From Opitutus sp. ER46 (GTDB taxonomy: Bacteria; Verrucomicrobiota; Verrucomicrobiia; Opitutales; Opitutaceae), in the NCBI RefSeq assembly GCF_003054705.1, contig NZ_QAYX01000023.1, positions 434,001 through 498,000 of the forward strand: 64,000 nucleotides of DNA, given 5' to 3'. Positions 44,238 to 52,966 of this stretch are shown here, piece by piece. The position numbers were made by a program, and so were the translations under genes. Within the stretch, counting starts at the first letter, position 1; the number at the start of each line of letters is the position of its first letter. The notes beneath the pieces are model-generated. The model made no database searches. It was given only the letters and a program-made list of their open reading frames with translations, and was not told the origin of the DNA.

Positions 44238-45224
44238 TCAGTGCCGCGCGTCGTACACCCAGCGGTTGGCCTCGAGCCAGCGGAGGGTCTGGATGATGCC
44301 CTGTTCGATGGTGAGCTTGGGCTTCCAGCCGGTGGCCTGGATTTTTTTCGTATCGAGGAAGATGAACGGATTGTCGCCGATCCAGCCGCGGTCGCCGCCG
44401 GTGTAGTCCAGGCGGGGCTTGAGCCCGAGCGCGCCGCAAATGAAGCGGATGCTGTCGTTGACCTGCACGAACTCGGGCGTGCCCAGGTTGTAGATCTGGG
44501 TGTGATGCTTGGCGTCGCGCGCCGTGCCCTGGCGGGTCACGTGGAGGATGGCGTTGATACAATCCTGGACGTAGAGGTAGCTCTTGCGCTGGGTGCCGTT
44601 GCCCAGGACGCGGAGGTGGTCGGGGTGTTCGACAAGCTGCTGGTAGAAGTCGAAGACGTGGCCGTGCGTGTAGCGCTCACCGAGGATCGAGACGAAACGG
44701 AAGATGTAGGCCTCGGCGATCTGGCCGCTCTCGGCGTAGGCAGCGAGCAGGCCTTCGCCGGCGAGCTTGGAGGCACCGTAGAGGGAAGTCTGGACGGGGA
44801 AGGCGTCGGTCTCCGGGGTGGGGCGGTCGGGCGTGACGAGGGCCTCGCCGTAGACGGAGCCGGTGGAGGAGAAGCCGATCCGCTTCACCCCGTTGGCGCG
44901 CATCGCCTCGAGCACGTTGAACGTGGCAATCGTGTTTTGCTGCAGGTCCTTCTCGGGGTGGTTCCAGCCGTCGCGGATGTCGGCATTGGCGGCGAGATGG
45001 AACACGAAGTCGGCGCCCTGCATGGCGGTCTTGAGGGCGGGAAGGTCAAGGTTGTCGCCGCGGATGAGGCGGAACTGCGGGTGCTGGAGCGCGCCGGCGA
45101 GGAAGCGCTCCTGGCCGGTGGAGAGGTTGTCCCAGCCGGTGACGCGGACACCCTCGGCGAGGAGCCGATCGACAAGGTTGGAGCCAATGAAGCCGGCGGC
45201 GCCGGTGACGAACGCGTGTTGCAT
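44238..45224 (-). CDS. NAD-dependent nucleotide-sugar epimerase/dehydratase (UDP-glucose 4-epimerase-like)
   Basis: The 328-residue extended SDR starts MQHAFVTGAAGFIGSNLVDR (TGxxGxxG). ADFVFHLAANADIRDG, SSTGSVYGEA and SLYGASKLAGEGLLAAY (YxxxK) complete the active site. The catalytic tyrosine is present here, unlike in the gene at 7562. The reaction is probably 4-epimerisation of a UDP- or other nucleotide-linked hexose. It is in the same minus-strand run as the membrane proteins on either side. Start ATG 45224. Confidence 0.88.
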   Translation of the reverse strand: MQHAFVTGAAGFIGSNLVDRLLAEGVRVTGWDNLSTGQERFLAGALQHPQFRLIRGDNLDLPALKTAMQGADFVFHLAANADIRDGWNHPEKDLQQNTIATFNVLEAMRANGVKRIGFSSTGSVYGEALVTPDRPTPETDAFPVQTSLYGASKLAGEGLLAAYAESGQIAEAYIFRFVSILGERYTHGHVFDFYQQLVEHPDHLRVLGNGTQRKSYLYVQDCINAILHVTRQGTARDAKHHTQIYNLGTPEFVQVNDSIRFICGALGLKPRLDYTGGDRGWIGDNPFIFLDTKKIQATGWKPKLTIEQGIIQTLRWLEANRWVYDARH

Positions 45225-45306
45225 GAGATGAGGTCGGGAAATGGCGCATTACCTGGCCGACCGCAAGAAAGCAGACACCTGCGACTCGGCGGGCCAAGGC
45301 GACGGA

Positions 45307-46806
45307 CTAGGGCGATGGTGGACAAAGGAAGCCGTCGATGCGTTGGCGAAGGGCTTCGTGGTGGCGGTGGATCGATTCCGGCATGGCGGGCCCCCAGAAT
45401 GCCTGATATTCGAACACGAGAGCGCTGGTGATCAGGATTCCGACGAGCGCCAAGATCGAGAACGCGACGCGCAGGAGCCGCCCGCCAACCCCGGACAACG
45501 AGTCCAATGCCGCGACGCCAAAAATGGCGCTCGCGATGAGCCACGGGCACAGGTCGCCAGAATAACGCTGCGCGATTGCGATGAAGGCGACGAGCAGCAG
45601 TGTCATTGGGGCCGCCGCGAGCCACACGAGCAGCAAGGGCAGGCGCGCGGCTCGAAATCGCAAAAGCGCGATCAGCGCGCCGGCGGTTGCGAGTGCGAAT
45701 AGGCCGGGCATGGCGTAGGGCACCGGCACGAGCCAGTCGGCGAGGTCGATCTTGGCTCTGGAAAACGTGCGCGGGGGCTCGCGGCCACCGGCGAAGAAAT
45801 AGGGGAAACGGGGTTCGAGCCGGCAGTTGAGGCGTCCAAAATACGAATACGTTCCCCAGGGCACGTTCACGAGGTGGAACTTGCGGCCGTCGACGCGGGC
45901 ATAGCGCGCCGGATCCGCATAGGGGCGGCTGTACTGGAACGGCGCGGTGTCGAAGGTGCCAAATTTCAGGTACGCCAGACCGCTCAGGCTGAGCGCTCCG
46001 CCGACCGCCAGCAGCCCGATGGCTAACGCCAGACGCCGCGGGCGGTCGAGCCAGCCGACTGCGGCGGGCCCGCCGTGCGGGTGCACCCCACGCACCCATT
46101 GCCAGCCGGCGACCAGCCCGAGCAGGGTGAGGGCGAAAAGGCCGCAAGTGGCGCGGGCATGGGCGGCGAGCACGCCGCACAGCAGCGCAAGCAACCACCA
46201 GCGAGGGGCGGGCGAGGATAGCTGGCGCAGCGAGCACCAGGCCGACACAAGCGCGAACGTGAGTCCGCAGGCCACGGCTTCGTGGTACATCATGGGGCGC
46301 GCGCCGAGAAAGAAGGCAGTGCTGCCGAGCCCGGCGCTGCCGAGCAGGACGGTGATCGCCCATACTGACGGCAGCGCCTGGGGGTCCCGACGCAGTGCGC
46401 TCGTGGCCATCGCCAGCAATTGGTAGCTCACCCAGAGCAAACCGACAAAGTAGCCGAGCATGAACACCTTCGTGAGATGCCCCGGCGGAACGCCCGCCCA
46501 CGCAAACGGCAGCCGCAGGATCGCCGGGGTGGGACCGAAGTATCCGTAGTACCTTCCGCCCACAACGAAAGCCTCGTCGCGAATTGCCTCGTCCGGGACG
46601 TCAAGCCGCCCGGCCAGCAGGCTTTGCGCCTGGTAATCGTAGAATACCCCGACGTTCTCGTACGCCCATAGGTCGAACGTGCCAAACGTGACGGCCACGA
46701 CAAACCCCAGGGCGCTGGCGGCGATCACGAGGATCGCAATCGCGGAGGGGGCCGGTCGATGCCGCCCCTGGACCGGGCAGGCGGAGGACGAGGGTTGCGA
46801 CGGCAT
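45307..46806 (-). CDS. Multispanning membrane protein, paralogue of the next gene upstream
   Basis: The 499-residue protein has about eleven helices. The first loop reads NVGVFYDYQAQSLLAGRLDV, then GGRYYGYFGPTPAILRLPF. The same loop is found in the gene at 46969 (SFGTFYDYQALSLIHGRLDV, GKCYGYFGPTPALLRIPF), so the two are tandem paralogues. Unlike that neighbour it has no N-terminal beta module. The FDL/YDYQ and YGYFGPTPA motifs also echo the YYLYFGATPA loop of the genes at 11451 and 38169, which suggests one superfamily. Function: GT-C-like by inference. The stop is followed by 82 bases up to the epimerase gene. Confidence 0.75.
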   Translation of the reverse strand: MPSQPSSSACPVQGRHRPAPSAIAILVIAASALGFVVAVTFGTFDLWAYENVGVFYDYQAQSLLAGRLDVPDEAIRDEAFVVGGRYYGYFGPTPAILRLPFAWAGVPPGHLTKVFMLGYFVGLLWVSYQLLAMATSALRRDPQALPSVWAITVLLGSAGLGSTAFFLGARPMMYHEAVACGLTFALVSAWCSLRQLSSPAPRWWLLALLCGVLAAHARATCGLFALTLLGLVAGWQWVRGVHPHGGPAAVGWLDRPRRLALAIGLLAVGGALSLSGLAYLKFGTFDTAPFQYSRPYADPARYARVDGRKFHLVNVPWGTYSYFGRLNCRLEPRFPYFFAGGREPPRTFSRAKIDLADWLVPVPYAMPGLFALATAGALIALLRFRAARLPLLLVWLAAAPMTLLLVAFIAIAQRYSGDLCPWLIASAIFGVAALDSLSGVGGRLLRVAFSILALVGILITSALVFEYQAFWGPAMPESIHRHHEALRQRIDGFLCPPSP

Positions 46807-46968
46807 GGCAGGGTCACCCGGGCTCCGTGGCGCTGGCCTTTCGGCGGAGGTCGGACCGGTTAGGGTCCCACGTTGTGCGAATCCGGCGACCCAGTCGGTT
46901 CGGTGTCCAAGGGGCGGGCATCCGCATGTTTTTCCGCGGCGTTTTGGGGCTGCCGTTGGCGGTCCCGC

Positions 46969-49125
46969 TTACGATCTGTTCCCAAAGAAGCCGTCGACGC
47001 GCTCGCGCAGCCGCTGGTACTGCTGTTGAGTCTCAGCTGGTACGCCCCAGACCCCCTCGCCCTGATAGCTGAGCGTCAGCGCGGCGGTGATCGCGATGGA
47101 GACCGTGCACAGCAGCAGAAGGATCCAGTGGGTCAGCCGGCCCGTGATGCCTGCCCAGCGGTCGACGACCGCCATTCCGAGGGCGGCGGCGCAGAGCAGG
47201 AAGGGAACGAAATCACCCGTGTAACGGTGAGAAACGGCGATCGCCGCGAACATCGCGAAAGCCGTCGGAAGCACGGCGACCCAGATTGCGGCGACTTCAA
47301 AGCGCAGGGCGCCACTGCGCCGCGACCACGCGAAGAGGCCGAGAAGTGCGAGGGCAGACAGGCCGGGCATGGCCCAGGGAATGCCGGCCATGCTCTCGGT
47401 CATGTCGATCTTGGCGCTGGGGTAGGTGCTGGAATCCAATCCGTGGGTGGCGAAGTACGGAAAGTGTTTCGTCGTCTTGAGCGTCAGCTTCCCCAGATAG
47501 GCGTCGAAGCCGAACGGGACATTGCCCAGGTGGAATTGCTTTCCGTCGATGCGGGCCAGACGCGTGGCGTTGTACTGGACGTTGTACCGCAGGGGGCAGC
47601 CCTCGATGGTGTGAAACTTCAGGTAGCTCAGTCCATTGAAACTGAGTACGCCGGCCACGGCGAGGGCGCCGACGGTCAGGTGCTTCAGGGGCTGCCGCGC
47701 ACTCGCGGCATCCTTGGTGCGGCGGAAGCAGAGATGCATGGCGGCGACGACGCCGATCAAGACGAGGGCGTACAGACCGAGCGGCGGGCGCGCGTGTACG
47801 GCGAGAACGCCGCAGATGAGAGCGGTGATCCACCAGCGGCTCGCGGGGGCGTCGAGATAGCGGAGCGCGCCGTAGCAGGCCCATAGGCCGAACGCGGCGC
47901 CGCAGAGGATCGCCTCGTGGTAGATATACGCGCGGCTGCTGAGAAAGAAGAGCGTGCTGCCCAAGCCGGCGGTGAGAACGAAGGCCAGAGTGGCGAAGCG
48001 TGAGGGCCATGCGGCGGCACCGCTGCGCAGGCGCACCGCCTGGCACAAGATGGCATAGACGGCGGCAAGGCAGGCGACGAACTGCAGGACCATCATGGGT
48101 CGGCTGAGCAGGCCAAAGCCTACTCCGAGCAGGGCAAATGGGATCCGCAGCAGCGCGGGCGTGGGACCAAAGTATCCGTAGCATTTGCCATTGTAGATGA
48201 AGGCTTCGCCGCTGAGTGCCTCGCCGGCAACATCGAGGCGGCCGTGAATCAGGCTCAATGCCTGATAGTCGTAGAACGTGCCGAAGGACTCCGGGTAGAA
48301 TAGCTGGTAGGTTCCGGCGGTGATGACGTGGGTGAATACCAGCGTCGCGAGTACCGTGGCGCAGATGAACCAGCGGTGCGGCGGGCGATGGGGGGCGTCG
48401 GCGACGGCCTGCTGGGGCCGGGCGCGCAGCCAGCGCTGGCAGGCGGGAAGGAAGAAGCCGAAGGCCGCGCCCAGAAGCACCACGGCCGCGATGCGTTCGA
48501 ACTGCAGGGCGAACGCGGCGAGCCGGCGCGGCAGGGAAAAGTAGGACTCGGGGCCGCCCTTGACTGGCCGGTGGTCGATCCAGAGCGTGCCGCGAAAGGC
48601 GCCGGCCGGAGTGCCGCCAAGCGGATTCAGGCCGAAAAAAATCTCGTGCGACTTCCGCCGATGGAAACTGACCTCACCGCGGAGAATTTCGCGACCGGCG
48701 ACGCTGACCCGAAGGGGCGCCGTGGGGCGGGTGGAGACGCCATTGAGCTCCGTGAACGAAGGCATTTCTACGACGAGCCGGAGGCGTTCACCCGGGATGT
48801 ACGGGATAGGCTCAGAAACCGGTCCGCCGACGCCCCAGGCGTCGTAGGCAATGACGACACGATTCCCGGTCTCGTACTTGACGGAAAGAAAATCGGCATT
48901 GGCAAACTCGCCGGTGGCGATGATCGGCTCGATCCGGCCGTTCTCGGCCGGCGGGAACGCCACCTCGAGGGCCAGCACCGCTGGCATCGGAGGCCAAGTC
49001 CGGAGCGCGACGATGGAGGCCAGCGCGAGACCAAACAAGGCGGCGGCGGCGAGGCTGAAACGGCGGAACGAAGGCGGCGAGCCCACGGGGCGCGGCGTTT
49101 CGGCGGCGGAACGAGAAATCTGCAT
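46969..49125 (-). CDS. Membrane protein with N-terminal beta module and GT-C-like core
   Basis: The 718-residue protein begins at ATG 49125 (MQISRSAAETPRP); a TTG two codons earlier is possible. A first helix (about 24-42) is followed by an extracytoplasmic beta module (about 48-205): ANADFLSVKYE, NRVVIAYDAWG, IFFGLNPLGGTPAGAF. This module is the same kind as the triple C-terminal modules of the genes at 11451 and 38169, but here it is single and placed before the membrane core. The core (about ten helices) carries SFGTFYDYQALSLIHGRLDV and YGYFGPTPALLRIPF, and is paralogous to the gene at 45307. It starts two bases after the stop of the GT2 at 49128. A shared substrate for these proteins is likely. 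Confidence 0.78.
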   Translation of the reverse strand: MQISRSAAETPRPVGSPPSFRRFSLAAAALFGLALASIVALRTWPPMPAVLALEVAFPPAENGRIEPIIATGEFANADFLSVKYETGNRVVIAYDAWGVGGPVSEPIPYIPGERLRLVVEMPSFTELNGVSTRPTAPLRVSVAGREILRGEVSFHRRKSHEIFFGLNPLGGTPAGAFRGTLWIDHRPVKGGPESYFSLPRRLAAFALQFERIAAVVLLGAAFGFFLPACQRWLRARPQQAVADAPHRPPHRWFICATVLATLVFTHVITAGTYQLFYPESFGTFYDYQALSLIHGRLDVAGEALSGEAFIYNGKCYGYFGPTPALLRIPFALLGVGFGLLSRPMMVLQFVACLAAVYAILCQAVRLRSGAAAWPSRFATLAFVLTAGLGSTLFFLSSRAYIYHEAILCGAAFGLWACYGALRYLDAPASRWWITALICGVLAVHARPPLGLYALVLIGVVAAMHLCFRRTKDAASARQPLKHLTVGALAVAGVLSFNGLSYLKFHTIEGCPLRYNVQYNATRLARIDGKQFHLGNVPFGFDAYLGKLTLKTTKHFPYFATHGLDSSTYPSAKIDMTESMAGIPWAMPGLSALALLGLFAWSRRSGALRFEVAAIWVAVLPTAFAMFAAIAVSHRYTGDFVPFLLCAAALGMAVVDRWAGITGRLTHWILLLLCTVSIAITAALTLSYQGEGVWGVPAETQQQYQRLRERVDGFFGNRS

Positions 49126-49127
49126 TG

Positions 49128-50066
49128 TCAACGCGTAGTGAAACCTTCGGCGCGGTCGACGATGTACTTGGGCCGGCTGCGGACCTCCTCGTAGATGCGG
49201 CCGATGTACTCGCCGAGGATGCCGACGCTGATGAGCTGAATGCCGCCCATGAAGAGGATCAGGATGACGATCGTCGGGTTACCCGAGGCGAACGGCAGCC
49301 AGCCCATGATCTTGGCGACGGCGTAGAGCAGGGCGAAGACGAAGGAGCCGATGGCGAGCGTGAAGCCGAACAGGGTGCTGAGCGTGAGCGCGTAGGTGGA
49401 GAAACAGAAGATCCCGTTGAACCCGATGCGCAGCGAACCGAAGAACCGGTTGTAATTGGTCTCGCCCGCGAAGCGCGGCGGGCGGTCGAAGGGGATGATC
49501 GCCTGCTTGAAGCCGACGACCGCGACCATGCCGCGGAGAAAACCGTGCGACTCCTTGAGCCGCACGACCTCCGCCACGACGCGGCGCGCCATGAGGCGAA
49601 AATCGCCGGTGTTGGGCGGGATGCGAACGTCGGCGATCTTGTTGATCACCTTGTAGCCGGTCTCCGCGACAAGCTTCTTGATCCACGGCTCGCCCGTGCG
49701 GTGCCGGCGCTGCGGCAGCACGACGTCGTAGCCCTCGCGCCACTTGGCGACCATGGCGTGCAACAGCTCCGGTGGATCCTGCAGGTCGACGTCCATCACG
49801 ACCACCGCGTCGCCACTCGAATACTGCAGACCGGCAAGCGTGGCCATGGGCTGGCCGAAGCGGCGCGAGAATTTCAGCAACTTGATCCGCGCATCGGCGG
49901 CACGGTGCTCCAGCACGACGTCCTCGGTGCGGTCCGGCGAAGGATCCAGCGCGAAAATCAGCTCATAGTCCTCGGTGATCTCCGACAAAATTGGCCGCAA
50001 CCGCCGCAGGAACTCGGGGATGTTTTTCTCTTCCTTGTAGACCGGGACAACGATGCTGAGGAGCAT
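49128..50066 (-). CDS. GT2 polyprenyl-phosphate glycosyltransferase with membrane helices (GtrB/ArnC-like)
   Basis: The 312-residue protein has a GT2 domain (LLSIVVPVYKEEKNIPEFLR, ELIFALDPSPDRTED, VVVMDVDLQDPPELLHAMV with the DxD-type site) and two C-terminal helices (LTLSTLFGFTLAIGSFVFAL, VILILFMGGIQLISVGILGE) ending EYIGRIYEEVRSRPKYIV. This is the architecture of GtrB, ArnC and DPM-type enzymes. It makes a polyprenyl-phosphate sugar on the inner face of the membrane. With GtrA (41080) and the multispanning proteins it forms the usual three-part system for periplasmic sugar addition. Start ATG 50066, 53 bases after the GT9-GT2 fusion gene. Family call is safe; sugar unknown. Confidence 0.92.
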   Translation of the reverse strand: MLLSIVVPVYKEEKNIPEFLRRLRPILSEITEDYELIFALDPSPDRTEDVVLEHRAADARIKLLKFSRRFGQPMATLAGLQYSSGDAVVVMDVDLQDPPELLHAMVAKWREGYDVVLPQRRHRTGEPWIKKLVAETGYKVINKIADVRIPPNTGDFRLMARRVVAEVVRLKESHGFLRGMVAVVGFKQAIIPFDRPPRFAGETNYNRFFGSLRIGFNGIFCFSTYALTLSTLFGFTLAIGSFVFALLYAVAKIMGWLPFASGNPTIVILILFMGGIQLISVGILGEYIGRIYEEVRSRPKYIVDRAEGFTTR

Positions 50067-50119
50067 GAGGTTCAGCTGCGCAGGAACCTAGATTACGGTT
50101 GTTGCTGCAAGCGGAAAGG

Positions 50120-52966
50120 TTACCAGCGGATACCGAGTTCGAGGAGGCGCGTGGCGATCGCGCCCCTGCGCCGCACGCGCTGCACCTGTTCCTCGATTCG
50201 CGCGGTGTTGTCCTGCTGGTCACCATGAAAACGGGCGCGGATCCGCCGCATCTCCTCGGCGCCGGTGGTGTGAATGACGGAGCTGGTCTTCTGTTCGCCG
50301 TGCACGCGGAACGCCGCGAGGAAGTAGGGGACGCGCACCATCCGGCAGCCCGCCTGCTGGAAACGCGCGAGCAGGTCCCAGTCGAGGGCGAACTGGAACG
50401 CCGGATCGATGCCGCCGACGCGCTGCCAGGCCTGCTTCCGCCAGAAGAGCGTCTCCTGCGGAATGTAGTCGACCCACTCGAGCGAGGCGGCGTCGTGCCG
50501 TGGCATGATCCAACGTCCGATTTCGCGATCCTCCTCGTCGATGATGATGCGGTGGCCGTACAGCACGTCGACCTCGGGATGCCGGGCAAAGTAATCGCCC
50601 ACGTAGGCCAGGACGCCGGGGGCGAGCAGGTCATCCGAGTTCAGCCAGGCCATCACGTCCTCGGCACCGAGGGCGTCCTGGATCTTGGCAAAGCCGCGGG
50701 CGATGGCGTCGGCCTGGCCGGCGTCCGGCACCGACTCCCAGGCGGCGAGACGGGCAGCGTAGCCGGCGATGATGGCGGGGCTCGCGTCCTTGGAGCCGCC
50801 GTCCTGCACGGCGTAGCGGAGCTTTGGATACTGCTGGTCGAGGACGCTGCGCAGCGTGCGTTCGAGAAAGCGGGCCTGGCCGTAGCTCGGCGTGACGATG
50901 CCGATCTGGGGCAGGGCGGCGGTCGGGCGCCGGCGCGGCAGGCGGCGGTCCCAGCGGAGCGGGCGCGGCGGGTATTGCCGGAGCTCGCCAATCTGCATCC
51001 AGCAGCGTTCGACGAGGCGTTCGTTCCACCAGCGGGAAAGCGGCCGACCGAAGCGTTCGTACGCCCAGACGCGCGTGGCGCGCCAGGCGTGCCACAGCTT
51101 GCCGGTCACGGAGGTGGTCTCGGCCATGAGCTGGCGGATGACGGCTTCGCGCGCCTGGCAGTTGCGATGGAGATCCTGGATGACCGCCTCCTTCTCCGCG
51201 AGCAGGCGGCCGTAGTGCCGGGCCTGTTCGAGGTCCTGGCGTCCGTTCGTCATGTTGGCGAGCGAGGCTTTGAGGTCGGCGATCTCCCCGTCGCGCAGGA
51301 GGCGGATGGACTCGAGATTGCGGATATGCGCGGCCTGGCCGGCGATCGTTTCAACGGCGTACGCGCGGTCCTCCGGGAGCTCGCGCAGCGTCTTCACCAG
51401 CAGTTCCTTGTCGGCGGCGATGGTGACCGCCTTCGCCTCGAACGCACGGGAGTTGCGGTCGAGTTCGAAGATCAACTTTTCACGCTCGTCGCAGACCTGT
51501 TTGAGCGCCGCGATCTCGTGATCCTTCGAGTGGATCTCCGCTTCTTTCTCGAAAATCGACGCCTCCTTCTGTCGCAGCTCCGCCTCGGTCTTGAGGATCG
51601 CCTCCTCCTTTCCGTTGATGGCGGCCTCCTTCTCGGCGATCGCCGCTTCCTTTTCGGCTATCGAAGCCTCCTTCTCGGCGATGGCGGCGTCCTTTTCGCG
51701 GTCGAGGTCGGTCAGCTCCTCGAGCTTATGTTGGCGAGCGAGGTGGTCGGTGCGCGCCTGCCGGTAGCGGATCGCGGCCTTCCCCATGATCTCACGCGTG
51801 GTGGCGGGGAGCGGCTCGACCGCGCGAATCTCGGCGAAGTCCGTGCGGCCGCGGGCAAACGCCAGGTCCACCGCGGCGGTCACGTCGGCGACGGAGATGC
51901 CGTCGATGCAGGGCGCGTCGCCGAAGGCGCAATCCCAGCCGCAACCAAAGCAGGGGAGCGGTTGCACGACGCTCACGTGGCGGCGGGCGGCCGGGACGAA
52001 ACGAGGCCAGGTGCCGCCACCGAATACGGCGACCACGGGCACGTCGAGGGCTGCCGCGAGGTGCATCGCCCCGGTGTCATTGCCGAGGAAGAGTCCAGCT
52101 TGGCCAATGAGGGCGGCGAGTTCGGGCAAGGAACCGTCACGTCCGAGCCAAAGCGTGGTATCGCCACCCGCGGCGGCGGCAAGGGGCTCGAGGTGGGGGC
52201 GCTCGCTCTCCTGGCCCACGAGCAGTGTCGGCCGGCCGTGACGTTCCTGAATGTGGCGCAGGACGGCGGCGAAGCGTTCGGCCGGCCAGGTCTTGAGCGC
52301 GACGTTGGCGAAGCCGGCGGCGGCGCAGACCACGTAGCGTCCAGGTGAAAGGCGATGCTGCTGCAGGAACGCGGCGGGGCGGCTCACCACCTCGGCGGGC
52401 AGCGAGAGGCTCGGTCGGGACCGGGGCACGGCTCGGCCCAGGAGGGCGTCGGCCAGCCGCAGGCCGCGCACCCAGTCGGAGTCGTCGGCGGCGAACTCGG
52501 CGTGGCTGGTGAAGGCCTGCCGCGCGTCGATGCCGAGGTGTACGCGAAGCTGCGTGGCGAAGAACTCGTCGTCCGTCGCCGTGCCGAGTGCCACCCGATG
52601 GCTGGCGCCCGGCGTCGCGGCCAGCACCGTTTCCAGCCAATTCTGGCGCGAGGTGGCGGCGGCAATGACGTCGGGCTGCAGCGCGGCCACGACGTGGCGC
52701 AGGCGCGTCAATTCGGCCGGGTCGGCGGCCGGACCGCGGGCAAAGGGATCCAAGGAAGTGCCGATCCATTCCACGCCGGCCACGAGTTGCGGAGCCAGGT
52801 CGAGGTAGGCCTGCCGGATCACGACGGCGATGCGGGTGTCGGGCCAGGCGCCCCGCAGCGCGGCCAGGGCGGGTATGAACAGCACGAGGTCGCCGAGGGT
52901 ATCCACCTTGACGCACACCACGGTGCGCGGGCGGGCGGCGGCGGGTTGGGCAGAAGAGCCGGTCAT
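50120..52966 (-). CDS. Fusion glycosyltransferase: GT9 heptosyltransferase-like, coiled coil, GT2
   Basis: The 948-residue protein starts at ATG 52966, overlapping the stop of the upstream gene (ATGA). Domain 1 (about 15-370) is GT9: VVCVKVDTLGDLVLFIPALA, LFLGNDTGAMHLAAALDVPV and PCFGCGWDCAFGDAPC. GT9 includes ADP-heptose transferases. A coiled coil (about 400-620) contains seven-residue repeats of EKEAAIA type. Domain 3 (about 680-930) is a GT2: IGIVTPSYGQARFLERTLRS, AWLNSDDLLAPGVLAY, FWRKQAWQRVGG, similar to the enzyme at 31092. One chain could thus add two sugars, held apart or oligomerised by the coil. The heptose cassette at 32479-36416 makes a heptose donor plausible, but GDP- rather than ADP-heptose would be the product there. 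Confidence 0.9.
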   Translation of the reverse strand: MTGSSAQPAAARPRTVVCVKVDTLGDLVLFIPALAALRGAWPDTRIAVVIRQAYLDLAPQLVAGVEWIGTSLDPFARGPAADPAELTRLRHVVAALQPDVIAAATSRQNWLETVLAATPGASHRVALGTATDDEFFATQLRVHLGIDARQAFTSHAEFAADDSDWVRGLRLADALLGRAVPRSRPSLSLPAEVVSRPAAFLQQHRLSPGRYVVCAAAGFANVALKTWPAERFAAVLRHIQERHGRPTLLVGQESERPHLEPLAAAAGGDTTLWLGRDGSLPELAALIGQAGLFLGNDTGAMHLAAALDVPVVAVFGGGTWPRFVPAARRHVSVVQPLPCFGCGWDCAFGDAPCIDGISVADVTAAVDLAFARGRTDFAEIRAVEPLPATTREIMGKAAIRYRQARTDHLARQHKLEELTDLDREKDAAIAEKEASIAEKEAAIAEKEAAINGKEEAILKTEAELRQKEASIFEKEAEIHSKDHEIAALKQVCDEREKLIFELDRNSRAFEAKAVTIAADKELLVKTLRELPEDRAYAVETIAGQAAHIRNLESIRLLRDGEIADLKASLANMTNGRQDLEQARHYGRLLAEKEAVIQDLHRNCQAREAVIRQLMAETTSVTGKLWHAWRATRVWAYERFGRPLSRWWNERLVERCWMQIGELRQYPPRPLRWDRRLPRRRPTAALPQIGIVTPSYGQARFLERTLRSVLDQQYPKLRYAVQDGGSKDASPAIIAGYAARLAAWESVPDAGQADAIARGFAKIQDALGAEDVMAWLNSDDLLAPGVLAYVGDYFARHPEVDVLYGHRIIIDEEDREIGRWIMPRHDAASLEWVDYIPQETLFWRKQAWQRVGGIDPAFQFALDWDLLARFQQAGCRMVRVPYFLAAFRVHGEQKTSSVIHTTGAEEMRRIRARFHGDQQDNTARIEEQVQRVRRRGAIATRLLELGIRW

